Positions 41,801 to 45,945 of a stretch of DNA of 64,000 nucleotides are shown in pieces (position 1 is the stretch's first letter; each line of letters opens with the position of its first letter). The notes beneath the pieces were generated by a model. It was not told where the DNA came from. It saw only the letters and a program-made list of their open reading frames with translations, and made no database searches. Source of the stretch: Nemertoderma westbladi (taxonomy: Eukaryota; Xenacoelomorpha; Nemertodermatida; Nemertodermatidae); the NCBI GenBank assembly GCA_032718475.1, contig JAUCBJ010005028.1, positions 1 to 64,000 of the forward strand, given 5' to 3'. The position numbers and the translations under genes are program-made.

Positions 41801-43011
41801 ACTATAATTTCCGTTATGGGGTTTTCCCGGATCGCAGATTTCATTTCTAGGGTTTTTATTTGTGTTTGGCTTAATCTAGGCAGTATGTCTGTCAGTTTGT
41901 CCATCAGTTTGAAAGTTTGACATTGAATGAAAAGTGCAAGTAGTGTAAAAAAACAGTCAAGTCTGGGTCAGGTGTTTTAAAAAGTGTTACAGAGCGTTCC
42001 ACAGACACCAATCAGTAGCACAATAGTACATCACATCATTCCTTAAGGTACTCATCTCATCCCAGAGCTACAGACATCCTGTGTCACATGTCAACTGGCT
42101 TTTCAATTTCAACTGGCATATGTACATTGCACGCCATTCAAGCACACTTATATGCACTATATTCAAGGAGTTCTATGTTCTAAAATATTCTTTAAAGAAT
42201 TTTGTATCACCATCATAATTAATTAACAATGCCATATCCGTTTGGGTACTACCTTCCCTTAATGAATGCCTTTTCGTTGAGTGGCTGTGTGTAATAAACT
42301 AAACGTTGTAAATTTATCACATATTTAAGGTATTTTTCTTTATATATTTGATAAATTTAATTGCTTTAATTTAATTTTCTCCGATGTATTATAGTTAAAA
42401 GATATTAATTGATAATAAAACATAAACATAATAAATCACAACGCGTTTCGAATAAATCGATGTATTGATACAGTCAGGCAGTAACGGTAACGCAACAGGC
42501 AATAGTAGGCCTACTGTACAGTATAAGATATAAGTACCTACGGGGAATATTTGAACATAACTGTAAAAAAAACATGGTATCAAAAAATATACACCTCCTA
42601 TCTGACTGTTTCACTGTCTTTAGACATATAATATATTCGAAACGCGTTGTGTTTTATTATGTTTATGTTTTATTATCAATTATTAATGTTTTCGTTTTCT
42701 TCATTGGCATTAAAGTATACTTTCACGTTAAAATGCAGGCACACTAATTAATAAGAAATTGGTTTATTTTAGAATTGTGGCTGGAGAGGTTAATGTACTA
42801 CAGAAGACTGTTGGGAGTACCAGGTATATTGACGCCTGAGACTACCTATGAGACTGACCAATGGAAGGAGACTTTGTTACGAGGTGCCTCTCTCTTCATC
42901 GGGATTCAAACATACAGAAACATTTCAACCGAAAGTAGCGTTGCAAAAGAAACTATGAAAAGAACTGTGAATGTTTATAAAAACAGAAATACTTTATTCA
43001 ACATCAATTAG
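13538..43011 (+). CDS. EcKinase-like (CHK kinase-like, DUF1679/EcKL) gene, exon 1 broken by a BEL element
   Basis: Cytosolic small-molecule kinase family related to choline kinases; arthropod members phosphorylate ecdysteroids, but the substrate here is unknown. Exons by eye: 13538-13998 continuing at 26492-26588 (one exon split by the LTR element), 27957-28122, 28759-28921, 39969-40162, 40794-40943, 42773-43011. All junctions are GT-AG and in phase, totalling 1470 nt (489 aa). Seen: an N-lobe IAKRMP stretch with E..FY helix, [12 protein letters not shown] (family LVLEDL..G), LAKIHAIGY, the catalytic loop QGDFHCDN (family HGD...N, here Gln for His), and LFDWQ (family VDFQ, metal-binding Asp). 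As assembled it is disrupted, because the LTR element brings a stop 9 codons into the LTR. Without the insertion the frame is open. Alternatively another allele is intact. Confidence 0.75.
13999..15247 (-). repeat. 3' LTR of the BEL element
   Basis: 1249 bp, from TGTTCGCGC to TTTTACA on the plus strand. It matches 25238-26486 nearly base for base. The short purine-rich GGGAGCGG just outside (rc about 15248-15255) may be the polypurine tract. Confidence 0.9.
15774..16687 (-). pseudogene. Unidentified ORF remnants at the 3' end of the BEL element
   Basis: Two minus-strand open frames, 16687-16388 (99 codons, acidic) and 16202-15774 (142 codons), separated by about 190 bp with stops. The second begins with a Cys/His-rich stretch (CDECPRP...[11 protein letters not shown]) and is otherwise basic. 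They may be one frameshifted gene in the position after pol. No integrase motif or envelope features (signal peptide, transmembrane segment, furin site) were recognised, so no function is assigned. Confidence 0.35.
16688..18320. other. Non-coding interior of the BEL element
   Basis: A GC-rich patch at 16738-16870, then AT-rich DNA. A segment starting TTTATTCCAGAAC is repeated with about 166-bp spacing (17505-17605 and 17671-17770, sharing GTCTGGGGAC, GATTCTAG and GACTAGAATT). No polymerase domain is left here. Confidence 0.5.
18321..21170 (-). CDS. BEL/Pao gag-protease polyprotein, fused to a pol C-terminal remnant
   Basis: 949-codon ORF. In order: N-terminal linker; gag (DUF1759-like) region with [11 protein letters not shown] and a leucine-rich helical stretch ending in a RYG motif; basic linker; two or three Cys/His knuckles ([33 protein letters not shown]) encoded at about 19880-20060; then a retropepsin-like segment with LLDSSST (usual form D-S/T-G, here DSS) at about 19525. 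After the protease the sequence passes to [17 protein letters not shown] and [16 protein letters not shown], which in intact BEL elements follow RNase H. RT and RNase H are therefore missing by in-frame deletion. Its start overlaps the end of the upstream ORF by 17 nt, suggesting frameshift or reinitiation coupling. Confidence 0.8.
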   Translation of the reverse strand: MCQPVRSELSHAQGVEPTRIYTASEVETPIVNPIKCNYKPVDNDIPYRPDHNPRNLYTDNSILNNTMAQESFTRQMARTEARQEVKVGEIVKFNGDEMKWLPFNEYYKDNIQNSVLSSGEKLRFLIECLEGSPKLMALKYIGHPDGLRQVWDTLNIRYGNRNNIAKYLYAKLVAPRKFISSGIIEFSDEIQEICRQLDWLGKSHEYQSSMVIGAVASTLPKGGVGTRWDKKVLYMMEQQRRDPTMADLMSFLDGEVKLQLLRQSREKTPENKVSEKPVSRRKVTPVCYTDDGESQASQGEDSGKDTERSYYVNKTPKEQVSKFKSRTNDRREQVRKTPPTSPKRIQLRKPEERTSVHNVTQNKVSNIKPKCALCDGTHRLNVCDEFLRKSLKDRREVMWDKRLCYNCLRQGHQWRTCYSDARCAKCGAKHHLLLHTEFERNSPSQVSDSELHVQFSDVNDTDQGSEMEGFYTDEFSDEDESCYMINTAVYRALTYEKDTDSDLTLTTSERQPSWKAPTSNVGIREFPVVQLRVHGPKRSYIVNALLDSSSTGTFIDKELAEDIFAGQPKFRTKLNMSGIMQVWKSTVIADYYVGALSTPQDELGEHSIRSVKMVAINNFATSQVEPYNWDEDDFTQQLEIPRFNTDYPGVQILIGQNAHEALETLEKRPAQPQPLQAYAGRTRVGWYFTGPSRRTLIERLPKERVYQVSEWEAESSEVDDPAEGTPYSSDNDDINSNVDQWRHCPETINLAEIASRGATPQELTDTPDWLGGPDFLSKGDEWPPHLTTAEIRQAKGAEKVKPKTRTSKSRLFKPVIDLSVLHIARDDTVDLNSPTTNRSVVEIRERDWRSGTPDVSPGLSPLLLGAMNHYRSWNRLCKAVVYLKRCFYRHYSRTKRKPEIVFETQQLNRPVGRLCLLERDRELSGNYGRQDTLPTTTSLIQQTSRDSPT
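21154..21699 (-). CDS. BEL element accessory ORF 2 (181 aa)
   Basis: Lies between ORF 1 and gag-protease, starting 12 nt after the ORF 1 stop and overlapping the next ORF by 17 nt. It is proline/valine-rich, then coiled-coil-like ([17 protein letters not shown]..., [20 protein letters not shown]) at the C-terminal third. No known domain was recognised. The tight spacing suggests the three frames are translated as a set, possibly as the front part of an extended gag. Confidence 0.55.
   Translation of the reverse strand: MSHHQKLPDLPLAVRRQLASTDLGSTEPTDQIIKVERLPTIVDEPEIIRPVLEATPSVIETPVLPEPTSKFPLHSTKLPVPSRTAHETVHVLDSERNINDLLPVVPRPPATTLVAPASAVEWVDERRRGMDLLLGQMQETVKQFKGTVRESRLELQEVQQSIALERDKLVNTQKGNNVSTC
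21714..22976 (-). CDS. BEL element ORF 1, gag-like of unknown function (420 aa)
   Basis: Long open frame from ATG 22976. Its end is charged, helical and alanine-rich ([20 protein letters not shown]). The middle contains helical stretches with several tryptophans ([18 protein letters not shown]). No retroviral motif was recognised. The position right after the leader suggests a structural protein. BEL elements usually begin with the DUF1759-type gag, so this extra upstream ORF is unusual. Confidence 0.5.
   Translation of the reverse strand: MSDTKQNLSDSLLDITICDPDRSVERVRPKFNSPPTVRKIIPPVVVSDPRLVQHRRSIIGTRAQVKRDQEAAEQQQHSSRELISQRPDSSSSADTVELTPECGAKMADAVYSDPLLILPAAVLTRVLIAVEEHQIDWARSKRWTKDSYAGYTREELKSIVESQWNFPGPGLPFDLSEAAWEDIHRMGVTKETSDPAVWKRSAAGYVQGFFSSMERLEEQLFRQPQGPQEQGALLYQVRERILRIRLILSAFEEASKRRQDTSLQVAVKTWLQRVSLQVQRTAPWKSQLDERSTLGESTDAIFSQVESEATAEKPHKRDAIDIYLSDYQRFVGDEELRRRLDGLSPNSEGAKLVLDAIDADMRAANQAKFDERLRIARVQEEQVKKKRIEDRKTAAVTAAVAAAEAERKAAASRLSLIDLA
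22977..25237 (-). other. Long 5' leader of the BEL element
   Basis: About 2.3 kb between the 5' LTR and ORF 1. It contains a tandem duplication of period 290 bp (24316-24600 and 24606-24890, both starting AGAAATATTACGCTAC). It also holds a cluster of five AATACCGGTAT-type palindromes between 23113 and 23365 in about 110-bp steps. Such leaders carry packaging and dimerisation signals; no specific one can be claimed. Confidence 0.6.
25238..26486 (-). repeat. 5' LTR of the BEL element
   Basis: 1249 bp, TG...CA ends, near-identical to 13999-15247. On the minus strand this is the upstream LTR and should hold the promoter. Confidence 0.9.
26492..26588 (+). CDS. EcKinase-like exon 1, right part (after insertion)
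   Basis: Resumes the exon 1 frame after one TSD copy is discounted; 461 + 97 nt = 558 nt, an exact number of codons. Encodes a segment ending [11 protein letters not shown]. The donor AAG|GTTGTC at 26589 is in phase 0, as exon 2 requires. This donor is weak, so the boundary is less certain than the others. Confidence 0.6.
26700..27740 (+). pseudogene. LINE (Jockey/CR1-like) RT fragment in kinase intron 1
   Basis: Recognisable RT pieces in order: [46 protein letters not shown], a [22 protein letters not shown] segment, then LFAEDST in place of FADDT. Frameshifts and stops separate them. Same strand as the host gene. Confidence 0.65.
27957..28122 (+). CDS. EcKinase-like exon 2
   Basis: Acceptor TTTAG before 27957, donor AAAG|GTGGGT after 28122; 166 nt, phase 0 in, phase 1 out. 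Encodes IPTCIYAND and [12 protein letters not shown], matching the family hinge region. Confidence 0.75.
28123..28758 (+). other. Kinase intron 2
   Basis: AT-rich intron of 636 bp, GT-AG. No element was recognised. Confidence 0.6.
28759..28921 (+). CDS. EcKinase-like exon 3
   Basis: Acceptor TCTTTAG, donor GGAG|GTAACG; 163 nt. Encodes [18 protein letters not shown], the family helix with the conserved L..HA, and ends ERKAWR. Its two overhanging bases join the single G of exon 4. Confidence 0.78.
29024..31159. mobile_element. 2.1-kb non-autonomous DNA transposon, 10-bp TSD
   Basis: Flanked by perfect 10-bp repeats CATTCATATA (29014-29023 and 31160-31169). Both ends carry clustered copies of GGACAATTCGGTCCC in both orientations. 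The interior is AT-rich, with repeated TAGCTAGT words and long internal inverted copies (29640-29730 against 30710-30815), so much of it can fold back. No transposase ORF is present. A 9-11-bp TSD is typical of Mutator-like elements; this is an inference. Confidence 0.7.
29759..29955. mobile_element. 197-bp MITE, TTA TSD (PIF/Harbinger-like), nested
   Basis: TIRs begin GGCCGCGTTCACACTAC and run about 40 bp through GAGTCAAAGTCAAAGTC. Flanked by TTA on each side (29756-29758 and 29956-29958). A 3-bp TWA duplication fits Harbinger. It sits inside the larger element 29024-31159, so it inserted later. Confidence 0.7.
31170..32559. other. Kinase intron 3, middle stretch
   Basis: AT-rich intron DNA. 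Apart from the tRNA-like remnant at 31305-31405, no gene or element was recognised. T-rich runs lie at 31920-31960. Confidence 0.4.
31305..31405 (-). repeat. tRNA-like SINE head (remnant)
   Basis: The minus strand has a B-box match GGTTCGAGCCC (rc about 31329-31339). About 45 nt upstream is an A-box-like GCTGGTAATGTAATGG. It does not fold into a clean cloverleaf by eye, so it is called a SINE head or tRNA pseudogene rather than a tRNA gene. Confidence 0.35.
32560..32591. repeat. Short hairpin, 15-bp arms
   Basis: GGATCTACCGCCTTA, TG, TAAGGCGATAGATCC; one mismatch. It lies 40 bp before an unidentified open frame. Its role is unknown. Confidence 0.6.
32635..32800 (+). other. Unidentified open frame ending at a splice-donor-like site
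   Basis: The frame is open from after a stop at 32632-32634 through [19 protein letters not shown] and [22 protein letters not shown]. It ends at AAAG|GTAATA, where the Merlin element starts 11 bp later. It is not part of the kinase transcript: exon 3 joins exon 4 directly in frame, and this stretch cannot be added in phase. It could be an exon of a nested gene or old repeat coding DNA. Confidence 0.25.
32812..34243 (-). mobile_element. Merlin DNA transposon, apparently intact
   Basis: 1432 bp, TIRs starting GGCACCACTGTGGAGTGGGT (about 26 bp), and a perfect 9-bp TSD AATATACTT (32803-32811 and 34244-34252). Merlin/IS1016-type elements make 8-9-bp TSDs. It encodes one full transposase. Both TIRs, the TSD and the ORF are intact, so it may be young or active. 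Confidence 0.92.
32940..34076 (-). CDS. Merlin transposase (IS1595/ISXO2-like DDE)
   Basis: 378 aa from ATG 34076. The open frame extends further up to 34229, but that part runs into the TIR. Cuts and rejoins DNA at the element ends using two metal ions. Seen: zinc-ribbon-like Cys/His cluster CKHVGC...C...C (residues 51-77), then the DDE core D166 in QIDESIF followed by [11 protein letters not shown]268 in IHSDEW, VNHS at 301-304, HTQRIEGIW with E324. All three catalytic acids are present with the family spacing. A 24-bp internal duplication repeats IYNKRVKK near residue 195. No stop or frameshift. Confidence 0.9.
   Translation of the reverse strand: MSTNIQRHLYSRQSTDLNIIEISQNLKDEGSAITFAQSCGLLPIPTSKSSCKHVGCSYSAHIFRRTKHGGTCLMWRCKGPQRHQLSARNGTWFGASKLLVSQILWITFMFLQDITLNTAHLMLNGMIGGINDHTFVDWHNFIRELMNSDMHNAEPMGGVGMTVQIDESIFRGKRKYNRGRKLLGDVTRRRKIYNKRVKKIYNKRVGQFNTSARNYGKRVNGPWIFGIVCKSPGGQVDVRLFYVQRRNMLTLRPIVEANVKGGTLIHSDEWAAYCGKTVGITSNTRPWRALDGSGKYLHESVNHSIKGKGRFVNVVTGAHTQRIEGIWSHAKTTIMRKKRGTKNLLLENHLAEFRWRMLHKVSPFTDLIDLIKKSFPTQ
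34253..34599. other. Kinase intron 3, AT-rich spacer
   Basis: A/T-rich sequence between Merlin and the next LINE remnant. Nothing recognised. Confidence 0.4.
34600..35880 (-). pseudogene. LINE (RTE/CR1-like) endonuclease-RT fragment
   Basis: Read 5'-3' on the minus strand. It starts with an endonuclease-like scrap ([15 protein letters not shown] at about 35600), then a [22 protein letters not shown] segment. It then reaches RT boxes [20 protein letters not shown] and [18 protein letters not shown] and stops, so the element is truncated after the first RT blocks. Frame changes show it is dead. Confidence 0.6.
35881..36744. other. Kinase intron 3, no feature recognised
   Basis: Ordinary AT-rich intron DNA with scattered short open frames. 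No domain or repeat boundary was identified. Confidence 0.4.
36745..37604 (+). pseudogene. LINE (CR1/L2-like) 3' end with CTAT-repeat tail
   Basis: Open frame 36752-37240 gives the post-RT C-terminus of CR1/L2-type LINEs: [28 protein letters not shown], then [14 protein letters not shown] 3' UTR of about 300 bp follows and ends in AATAAATC and (CTAT)n at 37563-37602. Short-repeat tails are typical of this LINE group. 5'-truncated copy. Confidence 0.65.
37845..38470. repeat. Minisatellite, about 68-bp unit, about nine copies
   Basis: Repeats of TAACCTGCTCCTTTCCCT...GTTTATTGTTTTGGTTAG with minor variants and one shortened copy near 37980-38040. It lies in kinase intron 3. Confidence 0.85.
38471..38939. 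other. Kinase intron 3 with a 29-nt C run
   Basis: Contains repeats of AAAAGTCATTAAAAGGACA (38690-38745) and an uninterrupted C run at 38818-38846. No gene recognised. Confidence 0.5.
38940..39320. other. GC-richer island, unidentified
   Basis: Stands out from the AT-rich intron. A plus-strand frame is open from 38943 to 39269 and reaches a GTAAGT donor-like site at about 39266; a minus-strand frame is also open. Neither shows a known domain. It could be an exon of an overlapping gene or a transposon piece. Confidence 0.3.
39321..39968. other. Kinase intron 3, right end
   Basis: Includes debris with ACAGAACAACAGA runs (39570-39610) and a TTTCGTCGCTCGCCCC end like that of the element at 12374-12735. 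It ends in the exon 4 acceptor TTTTTAG. Confidence 0.45.
39969..40162 (+). CDS. EcKinase-like exon 4 (catalytic loop)
   Basis: Acceptor TTTTTAG, donor AAAG|GTACAG; 194 nt. Encodes [10 protein letters not shown]...FLDWIATC and the catalytic loop [15 protein letters not shown]. The family motif is HGD..xxN; Asp and Asn are kept and His is replaced by Gln. Confidence 0.78.
40163..40793 (+). other. Kinase intron 4
   Basis: 631 bp, GT-AG, AT-rich. Contains the tRNA-like SINE remnant at 40425-40540. Confidence 0.6.
40425..40540 (+). repeat. tRNA-like SINE remnant
   Basis: TCGAGGTCGCAGGTTCGAATTC gives a good B-box (GGTTCGAATTC at about 40468-40478). A diverged A-box-like stretch (GTTGTCTCGGCTTTTACC) lies about 20-40 nt upstream. 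No acceptor stem was found, so it is not called as a tRNA gene. Confidence 0.35.
40794..40943 (+). CDS. EcKinase-like exon 5
   Basis: Acceptor TGTTTAG, donor CAAA|GTAAGT; 150 nt. Encodes [30 protein letters not shown] holds the metal-binding Asp and GWDLGW matches the family P..DL segment. Confidence 0.78.
40944..42772 (+). other. Kinase intron 5
   Basis: 1.8 kb, GT-AG. Contains a 25-nt G run at 41013-41037 and GTCTGTCTGT microsatellites near 41745-41765. A long inverted pair around AAACATAAACATAATAAATCACAACGCG (42419) and CGCGTTGTGTTTTATTATGTT (42645) suggests a foldback element at about 42410-42680. Confidence 0.5.
42410..42680. mobile_element. Foldback/MITE-like inverted repeat
   Basis: The left end (TGATAATAAAACATAAACATAATA...CAACGCGTTTCGAAT) is mirrored at 42638-42680 (ATTCGAAACGCGTTGTG...TATTATGTTTATGTTTTATTATCA). 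TIR about 40 bp. No TSD settled by eye; no ORF. Confidence 0.6.
42773..43011 (+). CDS. EcKinase-like last coding exon
   Basis: Acceptor TATTTTAG before 42773; encodes [18 protein letters not shown]... and stops at 43011 after LFNIN. An AATAAA lies near 43265 as a possible polyadenylation signal. Confidence 0.7.
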
Positions 43012-43689
43012 TTTACGTTTTAATAGATAAAGTATTTATATCATCAAGATTAATAAGTAAAGTAACGCTTTATAGAAGTTTATACTGTAGTTATCCTATA
43101 AAGTTCAACATACAGCCTGAATGGCTGTAATGTGGTTCTGACGAGAACTTGATTAATTAATTATTACTTTATGTATTTTACGTGATATTTAATTTGCGAA
43201 TCTGTTTTAGCTTTTATCAATCGCTGCTGCCCTTTATTCTGACTATATATCAGTATTCATATTAATAAATAAACTCAATCAATATTAACAAGGTGTCAAA
43301 GGATCAAATTTTCTCTATAAAAGACATCGTCAACACTAATAAAACCGAATAATAAGTGTTCATAGCGCCACTTTTACATGGCATCATGACTAAATTAGAA
43401 TATATTTTAATATGATTTCTAGAAACATTTATATATAATAAATTCTATCAGTGCCTATATTTTATATTACATTTCAGTTCTACAATAAGAACTCGTTGTC
43501 CGTTGTGCTCCTTGCCGAAAAGTGAAGGCCTCTGTTCATATGTGTGGATTGTACTTGAAACAATAAACCCGGCGCACCATCCAGAGATTTGGTATCCTCT
43601 GCAGTTAGATCCCAGTATGGGCTCCCATATAAGCTTCTACCATATAGGTTCTACTGCTGCTCTAAATAGTCGAAACTAAAGTTTCCGAC
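43012..43689. other. Kinase 3' UTR and flank
   Basis: AT-rich with AATAAA-type signals near 43265. No further ORF recognised. Confidence 0.45.
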
Positions 43690-44340
43690 GTAACCTACGT
43701 GACTTCCAAATCCTACACAGCATTCAATGCTGCCCATGAATTCTCGTTATATATCCGAAGGGTATGTATCAGAGGCGTAGCGAGCCCTTCTGGTGCCCGG
43801 GGGAATGAAGCCGAGATAGCCCCCCCCCCCCCCCCCCCTCCCCTCAATAATTTTAACTTTTCATTTATGACGGTTTTTTTAATATTATATATATATAACA
43901 GTATATACTATATCAAATCCTGAAATCTATTATACACAAGTTTGATATAGTGTAATTATAATATATTGTATGGCGAGCGAAGCAGGCTGAGAAAATTTTT
44001 ACATTTTTGGCTTATGACACATGTCCTGTATATACAGTACTGTATCACAATCCCTGACTTTTTACTGATTTGTCCTATTTTTACAAGAATACCCTGACAT
44101 TTACCTGGCATTTCCGCGACCCTGGGTGAGTGCGCTCGGGGGAACTTCCCCACCCTCGCTACGCCTCTGGTATGTAAGGGTACATTCAGCTGACTTCCGG
44201 ATCCATGAACCAAAGTAGCAGAAGCCATCCACATGCTCAACAGCTCAAGCACACCACCCTTAGAGCTAATGGTGGTCATACATTCAGACATTTTCTGAGG
44301 ACTGTCTAAGTTAACTGTGAAAATTTTGGTGTTCTTGGAG
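43690..44340 (-). pseudogene. LINE RT fragment split by a hAT-like MITE
   Basis: Left piece 43690-43769 and right piece 44178-44340 match the continuous minus-strand LINE fragment at 45560-45790. Shared landmarks are TGAATTCTCG/TGCATTCCCC...ATATATC.GAAGGGTATGTA and CATTCAGCTGACTTCCGGATCC. The uninterrupted paralog marks the insertion point. Confidence 0.6.
43770..44169. mobile_element. 400-bp hAT-like MITE, 8-bp TSD
   Basis: Ends CAGAGGCGTAGCGAGC...GCTACGCCTCTG. Flanks GTATGTAT (43762-43769) and GTATGTAA (44170-44177) form an 8-bp TSD with one mismatch. The paralog at about 45627 shows an empty site GGGTATGTAAGGG. CAGxGGCGTAG ends and an 8-bp TSD indicate hAT. It contains a C run at 43820-43837 and no transposase. 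Confidence 0.85.
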
Positions 44341-44391
44341 TTAACAAATACAGTAGACCAAGACTACAGTAGAATCAGCCCTAAAACAAAG

Positions 44392-44425
44392 ATGCGTAGA
44401 ACATAGAGGACTATGTTCTACGCAT
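44392..44425. repeat. Perfect 15-bp hairpin at an inverted LINE junction
   Basis: ATGCGTAGAACATAG, AGGA, CTATGTTCTACGCAT. It lies where minus-strand LINE sequence gives way to plus-strand LINE sequence. Confidence 0.7.
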
Positions 44426-44499
44426 GTCCTGTCCAAAGATTATCATAATGATGATGGGGTGATGGTATCTCCACCTATTGACTCCAGAAGTCGAGGAAA

Positions 44500-45265
44500 T
44501 CCTGCCAAGTACCTAACTTTGCTGATAACTTGGGAGTACTCTCAGAATCACTAGAGGGAGCCCATTCATTAGAACAGGCTGCTTTTAGTGTGGGTCTTTT
44601 TATTAACTCCAAAAAGATCAAAATTTTGACAGTTAACTTTGAAAGTCCTCAGCAAGTCTCCGATCGGATGAGCATAAGCTCAAAAGATGGTATGCTTGAG
44701 CATGTGGATGACTTCTGTTACCTGGGATCATGGATCCGAAGTCAGGTGAGGACCTTCGAATACGTAAGGGAAAGGCATGGGCAGCCTTGAATGGGCTTTC
44801 CAGTATTTGGAAGTAACACAGGATTCATCGGAAACTTAAGGTCCGATTATTTAGAGCAGCAGTAGTTCCAGTACTCCTCTATGGGAGGGAGTCCATGCTA
44901 GGCTCTAACTGCTGAGGACACCAAATCTCTGGATGGCACATTCACAACAATGCTACGTCGGGTTCGCTGTCTCAAGTACATTGCACACATATCCACCCAG
45001 ACATTATATAACATTGGAGGACTCTCATTGGTTCCCAAAGCTTGACACTAGAATAAAGCCGCCTCCGCTTTGCAGGACATTGTTTTCGACATGAGGACCA
45101 GCCTGGGCACAATCTTGTGCTTTGGCAGCCCCATGGAGAATATAATTATGATGGACAGTCAATCACTTTCGCGAGACGCCTCTTAAAGAACACTGGCCTT
45201 GAAGATGCGGATAATCTCGCGAAAGTAGTGAAGAAAGTTGTGGCGGTACAACTTTGTTGATAAGC
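44500..45265 (+). pseudogene. LINE (RTE/CR1-like) RT C-terminal fragment
   Basis: An open start LGVLSESLEGAHSLEQAAF...NSKKIKILTVNFESP and DDFCYLGSWI is followed by frameshifted FRAAVVPVLLYG, TTMLRRVRCVKYIAHIST, RLRFAGHCFRHED and RRLLKNTGLEDADNL, ending VVKKVVAVQLC. This is the usual post-RT end of an RTE/CR1-like LINE. Stops and frameshifts throughout. Confidence 0.65.
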
Positions 45266-45559
45266 CGGCATAGCATTCTTAATGCACTTGGCATTGGGCT
45301 TGCCAATTGTGGATTGATTCATTCAAATCATTTCAAATCAAAGACATTTTTATTATAGCATCGGGGCGGGAAACTCCAGTTCTAAATCAAGTTGCTTAAT
45401 TGTGGATTGATTGCATGGTGGTGACAAAATGTTTTTTCAAGCTGGCATAGCATCTCAATTTGCGGTTTCATGGCAGCAGGCCCGATTATACTGTATGTAG
45501 TAGTAGTATAGTAGTAGGATTCAATCATATATTATTGCCACACTAAATATTCGACTTTC

Positions 45560-45945
45560 CAACTTATCCTACTTGACTTCCAAATCCTGGAATGCTGCCC
45601 ATGCATTCCCCTTATATATCTGAAGGGTATGTAAGGGCACATTCAGCTGACTTCCGGATCCATGAACCTAAGTAGCAGAAGCCATCCACATGCTCAATCA
45701 GATAACCCTTAGAGCTTATGGTCATAAGTTCAGACATTTTCTGAGGACTGTCTCAGTTAACTGTGAATATTTTGGTCTTCTTGGAGTTAACAAAAATAGA
45801 ATCAGCCTGTTCTAATGAGCTGAGGAACCGGTGGGCTCCCTCTAGTGATTCTGAGAGTACTTCTAGGTCATCAGCAAAGTCTAGACCAGTTAGGTACTCA
45901 CGTGACTGGATTTCCTCGACTTCTGGATCCAATTAGGGGTGCTAC
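45560..45945 (-). pseudogene. LINE RT fragment, opposite orientation
   Basis: The minus strand reads a DLEVLSESLEGAHRF-like segment and then SIFVNSKKTKIFTVN, the same protein region as 44530-44720. It is an inverted, decayed copy; together with 43690-44340 and 44500-45265 it forms an inverted LINE cluster. Confidence 0.6.
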
